DNA of 64,000 nt from Bretschneidera sinensis (taxonomy: Eukaryota > Streptophyta > Magnoliopsida > Brassicales > Akaniaceae), in NCBI GenBank assembly GCA_023935145.1, contig CM043705.1, positions 17,264,501 to 17,328,500 of the forward strand. Reading direction: 5' to 3'. The translations under genes were made by a program, and so were the position numbers. The notes beneath the pieces were generated by a model, which was not told the DNA's origin, ran no database searches, and saw nothing but the letters and a program-made list of their open reading frames with translations. Shown one piece after another: positions 33,005-44,018 of the stretch (the first letter of the stretch is position 1; every line of letters begins with the position of its first letter).

Positions 33005-34424
33005 TGATGAGAGTCATAAAATGCATCTTAACAGTACTTAATTGTTATTATTTTAGGGTTGATCTAGGTTTTAATTGCACTTTTATATGTTAACAACTCT
33101 AAAGTATCATTCTTGGATCATTGATCTATTTCGGTGCATTTTCAGGTACTTTAAGCTCAAAAGAGGAGGAAAAGTTATCATTTCTTGAAGTACAAAGACT
33201 CGAGGCATACTGGAGTGAATGAATGCTTCCGAAAGAACAAGATGGAGGGCTTAAAAGAGCAATAGCTACTGCCTGCACTGGAAAGGAGTTTCACTAAATT
33301 GCCAGAATTGCCAGTACAGATCAATCATCTTTGAAAATTAAACTGTATTGATACAAGAAGAATCAGGAGATGAGCCATATACGCTTAGAAAGATCCGAAA
33401 GTCTATTTTCTGGATAATTTTATGGTTCATCAAAAGGATTTTTCTAGAGAAAGTTATGGCAGTTTAAGTAGACAAAGGTCAGGCTGTGTGGGCTGTGCGA
33501 GATTTCAGCGTGATTTTGGGCTTAAATCCCACATCCCACATTGGTTGGAAAACACATTTCTATATCCCACATCCCACATCGGATTGGAAACACATTGAAC
33601 TCATTGCTATAAAAGGCCTACTCCACTTCAGCTTTGAGGAATCAATCGGGGATGAATCCAGAAGGCCTTTAGGAGGAACCCGAAGTATAAATTTGGAGGG
33701 CAAGCTGAAGATGATCGTTGAGAGGCTGGAGGCAACTCAAAGAAGCATGAGCCCCATGGCTGGCTAGTCTCCAAGGAAGGTGAAAGGATGAATCCCTAGG
33801 AGTAGTTGTTCTTATTTTTCTTTGTTTGATTCAGTTGTAGTGGAATTATTTTCTTTAAACATTGTTATGTTTTATTCTTAATTTAATTAGTAGATGTATT
33901 ATTACTCCGGTGATTGCATGCTTCTTTTCAATATAAGTTCAATCATGCTTTTCTTATGTGTACCTGTTTGGGTGTGATTGAGTCCAGTAGATCTCTTTTA
34001 TAGATTTGTCCATTGCTGCGGTATTTTCGTTTAGATATTTCGTCGTCTCTTGATAATTTATAAGTTAGGTTATGTGTGCTTGAAAGTAAAGAAGATTTCA
34101 TAACAATTACATTAGGATTTATAAATGTGCTTTAATTGAATATTTTTCGATTGCCTGTTTGGGATGTGAAACTTGCAATCGAGATAAAAACAACTGAATC
34201 AAGTTAGGATTAGAGCAACAAACCTAGGGAGGATTTTCGGAACATTGTTGTTTCTTTATTATACTATCCTTCACACTATTTTCACACAATTCAGATTCTT
34301 TCAATCAATCTTTTATCGTCTGTGTTAAAATTCACACCTTCTTTTGTAATTAACTTGTTTCCCTGTGGAATCGACACCCCAAAGCTGTACTACAAATAAC
34401 CGCGTTATACTTTGGGCGTAATCA
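33005..34424 (+). repeat. 3' LTR of gag-only gypsy (1420 bp)
   Basis: Matches 28006-29444. It has an exact ATCCCACATCG at 33571-33581 and TATAAAAG at 33608-33615. Confidence 0.92.
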
Positions 34425-34429
34425 GTACC
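34425..34429. repeat. Target-site duplication GTACC (right) of gag-only gypsy
   Basis: Matches 28001-28005. Confidence 0.9.
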
Positions 34430-34559
34430 TGACAAAGAAAAATAAATGTTGTTCCGGAAAACAAGAAATATAAATACTAGATATGGAAATATAAATATAA
34501 ACAAAAGAAAAATACTAAAATGAAAAAGGATAAGTCTGGGGTGTCTCCCATGAGCACTA

Positions 34560-35480
34560 AGTTTAACGTATTCAGCCGGACCAAGCCTTAGTCTTCCCCA
34601 AAACTAAGATTTGCAGTAACTAGCACAGGTAGTGTCTTATTCTCTCCCATATAAGCATAAAGTAAGTGCTCTGGCAACTACTTGAATTCCAAGTTAGGTG
34701 CCTGTACAATAAAAGGGAAAATAGTATTAGTAGGTACATGAATATCAAGTGGAGCAGTGTACTTACTTCGATGCTTTGGAGAGGCTTCAATGAGGTGCAT
34801 AGTTTTGATGATATCATTAGTAACATCCTTAGATTCTGGCACTATACTCGATCTTGTGAGACTATATGTAAGAGTAGTTTCTAAGGGATTAACATGATGG
34901 TCATGAAAAACTTATTTAAGAACACTTTGCTTTTGTTTACTTAGCTCCTTAGCTATGTGCCCCACTTGTACTTCTGGTCTTTGAATAGCTTGCTCATGCC
35001 TTGTATTTATTTGACTTTGTTCAGTCCAAAATTGTCTTGCCACTGCTATGAACTGCTCTTGTGAGGTCATCAACTATTGTTGTTGAACTGCCAGTTGCCT
35101 CACAATGCTCTCTAGGTCGCTCTCCTTTGCTTCCAGAACTAATTGGGCTACTGGTTGGAAGTTTCTTTGTTGCCCTTGAAGGTTCCATGCATTTTGATCA
35201 TTGCTCTATGAGAAGTTGGGGTGGTTTCGCCATTCTGGATTGTAGGTATTTGCATATGGATTGTAGTTGTTTGATCCCACATAGTTTGCTTGCTCTCGAT
35301 CTGCAAATGAATATAAAGGCAAATTTCAGTAGTGTGATCAAAACGACTACAAATAGCACATACCTGGAGTGGTGTAGCTTGTGGCCTAGGTGAGGCAATC
35401 CGAACAATCATGACTTTTACAAGCATATCTAGCTTCCTCTCCATAGCATCTAGACAAACATATCTAGCTTCCGCCATTGG
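34560..35480 (-). pseudogene. Athila-like gag/pol-start remnant of the composite element
   Basis: On the minus strand, from 35477, Met-Ala-Glu-Ala-Arg-Tyr-Val and a knuckle Cys-Ala-Ile-Cys-Ser-Arg-Phe-Asp-His-Thr-Thr-Glu-Ile-Cys. Another frame continues with the Asn-Tyr-Val-Gly, Asn-Pro-Tyr and Asn-Pro-Glu-Trp-Arg-Asn-His-Pro-Asn-Phe pattern typical of Athila gag. Then 34690-34625 reads Leu-Pro-Glu-His-Leu-Leu-Tyr-Ala-Tyr-Met-Gly-Glu-Asn, the usual start of the pol segment. It stops there and passes directly into the CTCATGGGAGACACCCCA block (34538-34555), so pol has been deleted here too. Confidence 0.8.
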
Positions 35481-35568
35481 TGCTTCTCCCTTGATTGAAT
35501 CAATTAAACCGCTTCAGTGCAGCAGTTTCAGTGCTACTGCTCAAGTACTCTCTAGACCTTTTACCCTC

Positions 35569-35640
35569 GAGCGCACCCTGAACTGTGCTTGGTCGCATTG
35601 GGCTTGCGATCGATCGCACCAAGTAGTGCGCTCGATTGCA
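35569..35640. repeat. CGATCG-centred motifs in 5' leader of the Athila-like element
   Basis: Contains TGCGATCGATCGCA (35605-35618) and GTGCGCTCGATTGCA (35626-35640) between the primer site and gag, GC-rich in AT-rich surroundings. The same word family recurs in both LTRs. Confidence 0.75.
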
Positions 35641-35813
35641 ATGAGGACAGAAACTCCTCCTCTACACACCTGAAAAAACAGAAAACGAAAAGAAAGAATT
35701 AATCTGATTTTTGATAAAAATAAAAAAAACAAAACAAAACAGAATAAAATAAAATAAAATAGAATAAAAAAATAAAAAATAAAAAACTAATTCCAAAAAT
35801 AAATTTAGCACAA

Positions 35814-35832
35814 TCCTCAGCAACGGCGCCAA
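35814..35832 (-). promoter_or_regulatory. Primer-binding site of Athila-like element
   Basis: The minus strand reads TTGGCGCCGTTGCTGAGGA, next to the LTR at 35838. Confidence 0.85.
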
Positions 35833-35837
35833 ACACT

Positions 35838-37078
35838 TGTTGTGCATTTATCTACCTAAATAAATAAGCAAATAACTGTACAGTTTTACTTGTAAGTGCA
35901 CAAGGTCAACAGTAGCATAGTGTGCGAATGCAAGATCATCTCCATAAGGATTGCTAAATTAAATTTTAGAATTATATTCGCAATGTAAAAAGATAGAAAT
36001 AATAAAAGAGTTGATTTTAATAAAGATAAAATAATAAAGATAAAGGTGTAGGGACTTGATATCCACCACTAATTATGCTACCACAATACAACAGTATGCC
36101 AATGCTTTAATCATGCCATGAATACCTAATGGTTGTCAACCTAAGGGCATGGTATCTACTCATTAAGCTATTGATCTCCCTAAGCAACGAGTTAGACATG
36201 GTATCTACTCTAACTCTTTTCTGTCTTAAGGGATTCAGTATGGTATCTACTGAGTTGTTCTTCAAGAGAGCATAGGTACTATGAAAATCGACAACCACAC
36301 AGGACCTAGGGTATGGTATCTACTCCCGGTTTCCTATGTTGATTAACCCAAGAATCTGGTGTGGATATCTTTTGTTACTAATGTCAGACCCAAGACTCGG
36401 TCATCCAAATTGATCTAACTAACAATTCCATACCAGATGCACATATTGATCAGACATATACATATGAGGAATTTAAATAAAAGCAGGTATTAATCAAGTT
36501 AAGCAACACAACATAAATATTGCAAAGGGGCCAATACTAATTATTGAATAAACATAATTAGGGCTTCAACCAAGCCCTTACTAAAAGTTAAGTACACATA
36601 ATAAAAATAAAGGAAAGCAGAAACCTGAGAGAAGAGTCATCAATTCTCCTACACAGTTTCCTTCTCCAAGCTAAAGCAAAAGATAAAAGAAGTGATTCGA
36701 TCTACTGTGTGTGTGTTTTACAGGTGTATTTATAGGGGGTGAATAATCCTAGAAGGCTCAGGAACCCTAAACTTTCCTAAAACATAAAACTCTTTTATTT
36801 CCAAAACTGGTTTTGCCACTTTACTGTTCACGCCCGTACATGTGCGCTCGATCGCCCTTCCTAGTGCGCTCGATCGCACTCCAGACAGTATCTACTCCAG
36901 GTTTTCCAGTTTTCTTCCTTTTAAGCTCCAAAAGCTTCCAAAATGCTTCCTTTTTTTCATAGACCTATAAAAACCATGTAAAACACAGAAATGAAGTAAA
37001 ATGGACTAAAACAACATAAACCAGGGCTTAACAAATGTAAATTAAGGGGCTTAAATATGAATATTTAAGCACTTATTA
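35838..37078 (-). repeat. Athila-like LTR A (1241 bp)
   Basis: In minus orientation it should run TG..CA; the outer end reads TAATAAG for TGATAAG. Internal words ATGGTATCTACT occur four times (36142-36324), GTGCGCTCGATCGC at 36842 and AGTGCGCTCGATCGCACT at 36863. The minus-strand TATAAATA is at 36727-36734. Confidence 0.88.
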
Positions 37079-38270
37079 CACCCCCAAACTTACATATTGC
37101 TAGTCTCTTAGCAATACAAAACTAAAAACTAAATGAAGAACAAAATTAAAGATAAATTCATTTCCATGATACTCAAAGATTTGGGTTGCACATAAAACTA
37201 TGATAACCGTTCATGAGTAAGCTTAAAATAAAAACACATTTTGGATTGTAAAAGGACTCTCAAAAGTTTTAAGTTTACTTACCTAAGTTTGGCTTAAGGC
37301 ATCGCAAGATTGATTTGTGTGTGATGAGTTAACACATATAAGATAGGGCTTCCACATAATTTTAGCGTATAGGGTTTCGATGCCCATACTTTTATCGAAT
37401 TCCTTATCAAAGAGAACAAAAATGGCATAATACTTGCTTCTTCTTTCTTTTTCTTTCATCATGCGATCTTTGCCATGTTGAGTTCCATCGAGCTTTCTAT
37501 TTGACCCTTGTAATGAGTGTTTAGCCAATGACTCCCAAACCAGATGGTTTTAGGGCATTAGGTGTAAAGACACCCCTAAGGACTTACTAGCTTGAATAAA
37601 AAAGGCTACGGAACTAACAAGTTTTAATGAAATTCCCACCTTTTGACGTGAACACTCAATGCTTACTGAGGTAAAAGGCCCAGTTACTCGGTGGAAATTT
37701 GTTATTATGATCATTAAAGGCTTACTTCCCACTTTTTGACGTGAACACTCAATGCTTACTGAGACAAGAGGCCCAATTACTCAATGGAAAGCTTTTTGAT
37801 CACTTTTTGCACGATGAACATTTTTCTTTATTTTTTATTTTTTATTTTTTATTTTTCTTATGCCAAAGTGTTCTTTTCAACATGTTATCTGATTACAGTT
37901 AGATTATGGAAACATATACAAGAGAATTATATGTCATACCCCACACAAATGTGTGTTAAATGTGCTCGTGCAAATTTGGATCAAATTTGTGAATTCTTAG
38001 GTGCTTTGAGGTAGGTAACTAAACTTTGTAAAATTCCCATTGCAAGACTATGTGTTCTAGCTTTTAAGCTTACTAATGAAGTGTTATCAAATTTTTAAAT
38101 CAACCAAAATTTTTTTACCCAAAGAACATGCATTTATCTTCCTAAAAACAAAACTGGGACTTAGTGTGTGCATATGTTTCAAGTGCGTGTGTGATAGTAT
38201 CTAGTATCTCCTACTAATCTATAAAAACAAAAAACAAAAAGGGACATAGTGTGTGTGAGTGTGTCCCCAT
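37079..38270 (-). other. 3' internal segment of Athila-like element
   Basis: Starts with CACCCCCAAACTT, the polypurine tract read on the minus strand, and contains spaced CCACTTTTTGACGTGAACACTCA blocks at about 37640 and 37730. It ends at a junction with an LTR end piece at 38271. Non-coding; the open frames here are short and unsupported. Confidence 0.7.
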
Positions 38271-38386
38271 ACCTATAAAAACCATGTAAAACATAGAAAT
38301 GAAGTAAAATGGACTAAAATAACATAAACTAGGGCTTAACAAATGTAAATTAAGGGGCTTAAAAATGAATATTTAAGCACTTATCA
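38271..38386 (-). repeat. 116-bp LTR end fragment
   Basis: CCTATAAAAACCATG to CACTTATCA matches the outer end of LTRs A and C; it is joined on the left to internal sequence at CCCATACC. Confidence 0.8.
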
Positions 38387-40346
38387 CATCCCCAAACTTA
38401 TATATTACTAGTCCCTTAGCAATACAAAACTAAAAACTAAAATGAAAAAAAAGTAAAGCCACATAGATGAAACCAATAATCATAATGTCTATAAAAATTT
38501 TAGGTTGTCACACAAAATAATGATGCGCATTCACGAGCAAGCTTAACACATATAAACATGTCTTTGCAATGAATAAGAGTCTTGAACGCAAATCATTTTC
38601 ATGATGCAGTTTAAGACATCACAAGTTCGACTTTGGTGTGTGGTGAACTAGCACATAAAAGATTAAGTTTCCAAATAATTCTAATGTGTAGTGTTTCGAT
38701 GACTCAAAATTCACCAAATTTCCTATTAGAATCAACAAAGATGGCATAAGTTTTCTACTTTTCTTTTATTTTTGATATTTTTGCCAAGTTAGTTCCCTTA
38801 AGCTTTCTATTTAACTCATGTAGCGAGCTTTTAGCCAATGATTCCCAAACCAGATGGTCTTAGGGCATTAGGTGTAAAGACACCCCTAAGGACTTACTAA
38901 CTCGAGTAAAAAATGCTACAAAACTAACTGGTCTTAATACTACCAATCATAATTTTTCACCTTTTGACGTGACACATACTGCTTATTGAGGCAAGAGGGC
39001 CAGTTACTCAGTGGAAAGTTCTTTTACTGATCATTGTAAGCAAAATTTTTCCCACATTTTGACGTGACACTCACTGCTTATTAAGGCAAGAGGGCCAGTT
39101 ACTCAGTGGGGGATTTGTTTAATGATCATTAAGAGCATTTTTTTTTTTAGTAATAACAATTTTTTTTATTTATGCCAAAGTGTTAATCTAACAGGTCATC
39201 TGGTTCACAGTTGAGCAAAAGAAACATACAAATCAAAATTACATGTCATAACCCACACAACTATGTGCTAATGTGCTCGTGTTAGTTTAGGTCAAACTTG
39301 TGAATCCGTAAATGCCTAACAGTAAGTGATCAAGGTTTAAAACTTTAATTATTAGCCCATATGTTCAAAGTGTTAAGCTCACTTATGAAGTCAAATCATA
39401 TTGTTTGTTTAGATCACCCAAAATTTTTGGAACAGAAAGAACATGCATTTATCTATAAAAAAAAAAAAAATGGGACATAGTGTGTGTGAGTGTATCCCCA
39501 TACCCTCAAACTTAAATTGTACATTGTCCCCAATGTGTGAATAGCATGGAAAGAGGTGACTTGGAAGATGGAGAACTGATGGCTGGCATGGCTTGTAGCA
39601 CGCCCCCAAACTTCAACTGGATGCACTCACGCTGTCCTTGAAAAAGAAAGAAAAACAAACATAAAATAGAAAACAAGTAATATTAACAGTGATAGAAAAA
39701 TATCTAGGAAATATGAATAATAAAATAAACTAATAAAAATGATACACTTTGGGGTGCCTCCCATGAGCGCTAAGTTTAACACCTTCAGCCAGACGTGGTA
39801 TCCTCTCACTGGTGATCATCAAGTGGTGCAGTCGAAGAGGTATCGGGTGCCGGAGGTAGGCGATCAAGAATAGCTTGTAGCATAGCCTCCTGTCGTGCAA
39901 ACTGTGCCTCCAAACTATCCATCCACTGATGCACGAGTGTGGTAGCGGCAGAGACCTCACCTCGAAAGGAGGACAACTCAGCTAGAAAGTGTTGGGACTC
40001 GATGGGTCCCATGTCCGTATGGTCCTCCTCTTGCACTGGGCTAATGACAGGGGTCTCGATCTCCATACAATCCTCCTCAACTCTCTCAGCTGCTGGAGTA
40101 GGTGCTGGAAGTCCTCGAGGCATGTGCGAGAGGCTATGTGTCCACTAAGCCTTCCCGAAGAAGGGATGCTCTCGCACTGGTCTGTCACTGGTGGTCCCTT
40201 TAATCCCTTTCTTCTTGAGTAAGTAGGAGATTAGGAATGGGAAAGGGAGGCCCCATGCGTTGGCTGTGGTGGTCTGTAGGCCATGGATATGATCCTAGAA
40301 TTTGTGCAACTAGCTCCATATAACCGCCAGAATTTTTTCCAAAACT
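38387..40346 (-). pseudogene. Internal region of second Athila-like unit with gag-like remnant
   Basis: 39806-40123 on the minus strand is a 105-codon open stretch (Met-Pro-Arg-Gly-Leu-Pro-Ala-Pro start, acidic, then Ala-Gln-Phe-Ala-Arg-Gln-Glu-Ala) in the gag position upstream of the conserved CTCATGGGAGGCACCCCA block (39740-39770). The rest is non-coding and parallels 37079-38215 and 27554-28000. The primer site next to LTR C is decayed (TTTTGGAAAAAATTCTGGCGG region at 40325-40345). Confidence 0.6.
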
Positions 40347-41582
40347 TGTTGTGCGTTTATTTACCTAAATAAATAAGCAAATAACCGTACAATTTTACTT
40401 GTAAGTGCACAAAGTCAATAGTAGCATAGTGTGCGAATGCAAGATCATCTCCACAGGGATTGGTAAATTCAACTTTAGAATTAGTTTTGCAGTAATAAAA
40501 ATATATATAGTGAGAATTAAATATTGAGTTTGAAATAATAAAGATAAATGGCGTAGGGACTTGATATCCACCACTAATTATGCTACCACAATAAAACAGT
40601 ATGCCAATGCTTTACTCATGTCATGAAAACCTAATGGTTTTCAACCTTAGAGCATGGTATCTACTCCTTAAGCTATTGATCTCCCATAGCAACGAGTTAG
40701 GCATGGTATCTACTCTAACTCTTTTTTTTCTTAAGGGATTCAGTATGGTATCTACTGAGTTGTTCCTTAAAAGAGCATAGGTACTATGGAAATCGACAAC
40801 CATACAGGACCAAGGGTATGGTATCTACTCCCGGTTTCCTATGTTGATTAACCCAAGAATTCGGTGTGGTTATCTTTTTTTACTAATGTCAGACCCAAGA
40901 CTTGGTCATCCAAATTGATCTAACTAACAAGTCCATACCACATGCACATATTGATCAGACAGATACATATGAGGAATTTAAATAAAAGCAAGTATTAATC
41001 AAATTAAGCAACACAACATAAATATTGCAAAGGGGCCAATACTAATTATTGAATAAACATAATTTGGGCTTCAACCAAGCCCTTACTAAAAGTTAAGTAC
41101 ACATAAAAAATAAAGGAAAGAAGAAACCTGAGAGAAGAGTCGTCAATTCTCCTCCACAGTTTCCTTCTCCAAGCTAAAGCAAAAGATAAAAGAAGTGATT
41201 CGATCCCCTGTGTGTGTGTTTTACAAGTGTATTTATAGGGGGTGAATAATCCTAGAAGGCTCAGGAACCCTAAACTTTCCTAAAACATAAAACTCTTTTA
41301 TTTCCAAAACTGGTTTTGCCACTTCACTGTTCACACCCGTACATGTGCGCTCGATCGCCCTTCCTAGTGCGCTCGATCGCACTCCAGACAGTATCTACTC
41401 CAGGTTTTCCAGTTTTCTTCCTTTTAAGCTCCAAAAGCTTCCAAAATGCTTCCTTTTTTTTCATAGACCTATAAAAACCATGTAAAACATAGAAATGAAG
41501 TAAAATGGACTAAAATAACATAAATTAGGGCTTAACAATTGTAAATTAAGGGGCTTAAATATGATTATTTAAGCACTTATCA
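40347..41582 (-). repeat. Athila-like LTR C (1236 bp), right end of composite
   Basis: Near-identical to LTR A. Ends GCACTTATCA at 41582, followed by CAACA. It carries the CGATCG-centred words at 41345-41358 and 41366-41383 and a minus-strand TATAAATA at 41230-41237. Confidence 0.9.
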
Positions 41583-41587
41583 CAACA
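41583..41587. repeat. Target-site duplication CAACA (right) of composite
   Basis: Matches 27441-27445. Confidence 0.9.
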
Positions 41588-43500
41588 CTAATATATAATA
41601 ACAGATCAAGCTGGAGGTGAACCACTAAGTGTAGCAGGTGGAGCAATAAATTGAGAAGAAAGGACAACGGATATAGCAATAGATGAATGAGGGCATACAA
41701 CGTGTTATGGATGCCATCTGTGAGACATATGGCATTACACCTCCACGTGTACCTCCACCTCCACCTTCGAATGTAAGTACTAAACACTTTTGAAACTTTA
41801 GCTATAAAATTTTATTACCATTATGTGTACAAGTAATTTCCATATAATGTTAACACTTAGTAGTTTTAGGTGTTTTATGTTCGAACATGTTACACTTAGT
41901 GGTTTTAGGAACTTAAATATGGAATACTCATCCCATGGACGAACCCGGGATATGGGCATATCCGTAACGTAGAAAATGAGTTGTGAGAACAAACCAAATC
42001 AGATTCGGATCACTGGCTTAGACTTTAGGAGAGAAAGTAGGTACTTTATATCCAAATCGTTAACACTTAATGGTATGAGTGGCAAAATTTTGAAATATTC
42101 ATCCCGTGGATAAACCAAGGATACTAGGATATCCTCAATGTAGAAAGTAAGTTGTGAGAATAAACCAAATTGGATTCGCATCACTAGTTTGTATTTTAGG
42201 AGAGAAATTAGGCATTTTAGGTGTAAACCATTAATGCTTTGTGGTTTTAGGGGAAAAAATGTGAAATACTTGTCCCGTGGATGAGTCGGGGATACCGATA
42301 TGTCTGTAACGTAGAAAATGGATTGTGAAGACAAACCAAATCAAACTCGGATCACTAGTTTTTATTTTAGGAGAGAAAATAAATGTCTTAGGTTCAAATC
42401 ATTAACATTTTATGGTTTTAGGGGAAAAAATGTAAAATACTCATCTCGTGGACGAGCTGGAGGTACCGACATATCCGTAACATAGAATGTGAGTTATGAG
42501 AATAAATAGAATCGGATTTGGATCATTGTTTTGCTTTTTAGGAAGGAAAGTATGTGTTTTAGGTCCAAACAATTTTCACATAGTGGTTTTAAAGGTAAAA
42601 CTGTGAGATACTCACCTCATGGATTAGCTGGAAGTATCGACATGTTCGTAACAGAGAAAGTGAGTTGTCAGAATAAACTAAATTAGATTCAGATTACTAG
42701 ATTTGATTTTAGGATAGAAAGTAAGCGTTTTGGGTCTAAACCGTTAACACTTGGTGGTTTTAGGGGTAAAAAATATGAAATACTCAATCCGTGGATGAGC
42801 CGGGCATACCGACATATCCGTAACGTAGAAAATGAGTTGTAAGAATGAACCAAATCATATTCGGATCACCTATTTGGATTTGAGGAGAGATAGTATGCAT
42901 TTTAGGTCCAAACAGTTAATACTTAGTGGTTTTAAGGATAAATGTGTGGAATACTCGTCCCGTGGATGAGTTGGGGTACTGACATGTCTGCAAAGTAGAA
43001 AATGAGTTGTGAGAACAAACAAAATTGGACTTGGATCATCGGTTTGGATTTTGGGAGAGAAAGTTAGCGTTTTAGGTCCAAACAGCTAATACTTAGTGGT
43101 TTTAAGGGTAAAAATGTGATATACTCATCCCGTGGATGAGCCGGGAGTACCAGCATATCTGTAACGTAGAAAGTGAGGTTTGAGAACAAACCGATTAGGA
43201 TTCGGATCATTGGTGTTGATTTAAATGGACAAATGGTCTTTAAAATTAATAATTATGTTTATTCATTTTTATTTAATTAGTTAATATCATATGTCTCACT
43301 TTACTACGTAACTTATAATTTTATTGTAACTTCTTTTGCAAGATGCTTTTGATGGAAAAGTACAAGATCCGAGAGACGACGACGACGTGTACTACCCTGG
43401 ACACGTACTACCCGAACCCGTTTGGATTATGATGGGCGCCTATTTCAATTTTCCCGAGACCTTTTTATTTTGTTGTAATGTTATGAATATTATTGGTGGA
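41588..43500 (+). mobile_element. CACTA remnant, copy 1, right part with last transposase exons
   Basis: A Pro-rich exon end near 41720-41770 (Ile-Thr-Pro-Pro-Arg-Val then Pro-rich, before GTAAGT) is followed by an intron holding the 172-bp array. The final exon from about 43343 has Asp-Pro-Arg-Asp-Asp-Asp-Asp-Val-Tyr-Tyr-Pro-Gly-His-Val-Leu. It is the counterpart of 51746-53620. I could not find the opposite CACTA terminal inverted repeat. Confidence 0.6.
41855..43230. repeat. 172-bp tandem repeat array (about 8 units), copy 1
   Basis: Units share CTTAGTGGTTTTAGGGGTAA, a CGTGGATGAGCCGGG-type core, CCGTAACGTAGAAA and GGAGAGAAAGTA. Period is about 170-175 bp; units are 10-20 percent diverged by eye. 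Long minus-strand frames across it merely reflect the repeat. Confidence 0.88.
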
Positions 43501-44018
43501 AATTGAGTTTTGTAGAATTTACATTATTATTGATGATTTATTTTTATTAATGTTGATAAAAGTTGAGTAGAATTGTAAAAAAGTTCTATTTAAATCTTTT
43601 ATTTTTAATTTAACGGGTTTATTTATTATAAAACTAAATTAACTGGGGATTTTAAAAAAATCAAAAACATTAATTATAGTAATTGTAAAAAATTGATGGT
43701 TTCCAAATTAAATATTTTGTAGAAGTATTCATTATTCAAGTTATATATTGTCAACTTGTAAGGCCCATGTTAATACTTTGTAAGCTTGTTCAAATATTGT
43801 GCATTAGATTTATCTTCCAATAAATATTTACTCCTTCGATTTTCTAATATCTATAGACTAATGCTTTAACCATATCACGTTTGCACCGTAAAAAAGAAGA
43901 AAACACATCATAAGTTTGAGATAATGTCATAAAATAGTATTACACATTTTATTTAGAATCAACTGTATCGTGTGTGAGATATACAACAGTCATTATTACG
44001 AGTGACTCACTCATATAC

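Larger units (their letters stand above)
28006..34424 (+). mobile_element. Gag-only Ty3/gypsy (Athila-like) non-autonomous retrotransposon, 6419 bp
   Basis: LTRs at 28006-29444 and 33005-34424 (TGATGAG..GTAATCA) with a GTACC target duplication. The primer site TGGTGCCGTTGCTGGGGA, of the type used by Athila/Tat elements, follows the 5' LTR. The 3.56-kb interior has only gag (about 29651-31389) and 1.6 kb of non-coding sequence; there is no protease, RT, RNase H or integrase. This is the layout called TR-GAG. Amplification would need pol supplied by another element. The LTRs differ by several percent by eye, so it is not very recent. Confidence 0.9.
27446..41582 (-). mobile_element. Composite Athila-like Ty3/gypsy insertion, 14.1 kb, minus strand
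   Basis: Bounded by TG..CA ends and CAACA duplications, with an empty site in copy 2 of the duplication. Inside are two full-length LTRs of one family (35838-37078, 40347-41582), a truncated one at the left edge (27446-27553) and a 116-bp LTR end (38271-38386). Between them are internal segments with gag remnants, and a separate gag-only gypsy (28006-34424) in the opposite orientation. The arrangement LTR-internal-LTR-internal-LTR with truncations suggests unequal recombination between related copies followed by deletions. No integrase or RT of this family is present. Confidence 0.85.

Noticed and set aside
35061..35393. Plus-strand open frame of 110 codons
   Set aside because: It lies antisense to the Athila-like gag knuckle region, which carries clear family motifs on the minus strand.
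41999..42334. Minus-strand open frame of 111 codons with internally repeating protein (also 51941-52321)
   Set aside because: It is a translation of the 172-bp tandem array; frame and period simply follow the repeat.
41855..43230. Centromeric satellite
   Set aside because: Unit size fits, but only about eight units occur, embedded in a transposon intron and duplicated with it; no evidence of a large array.
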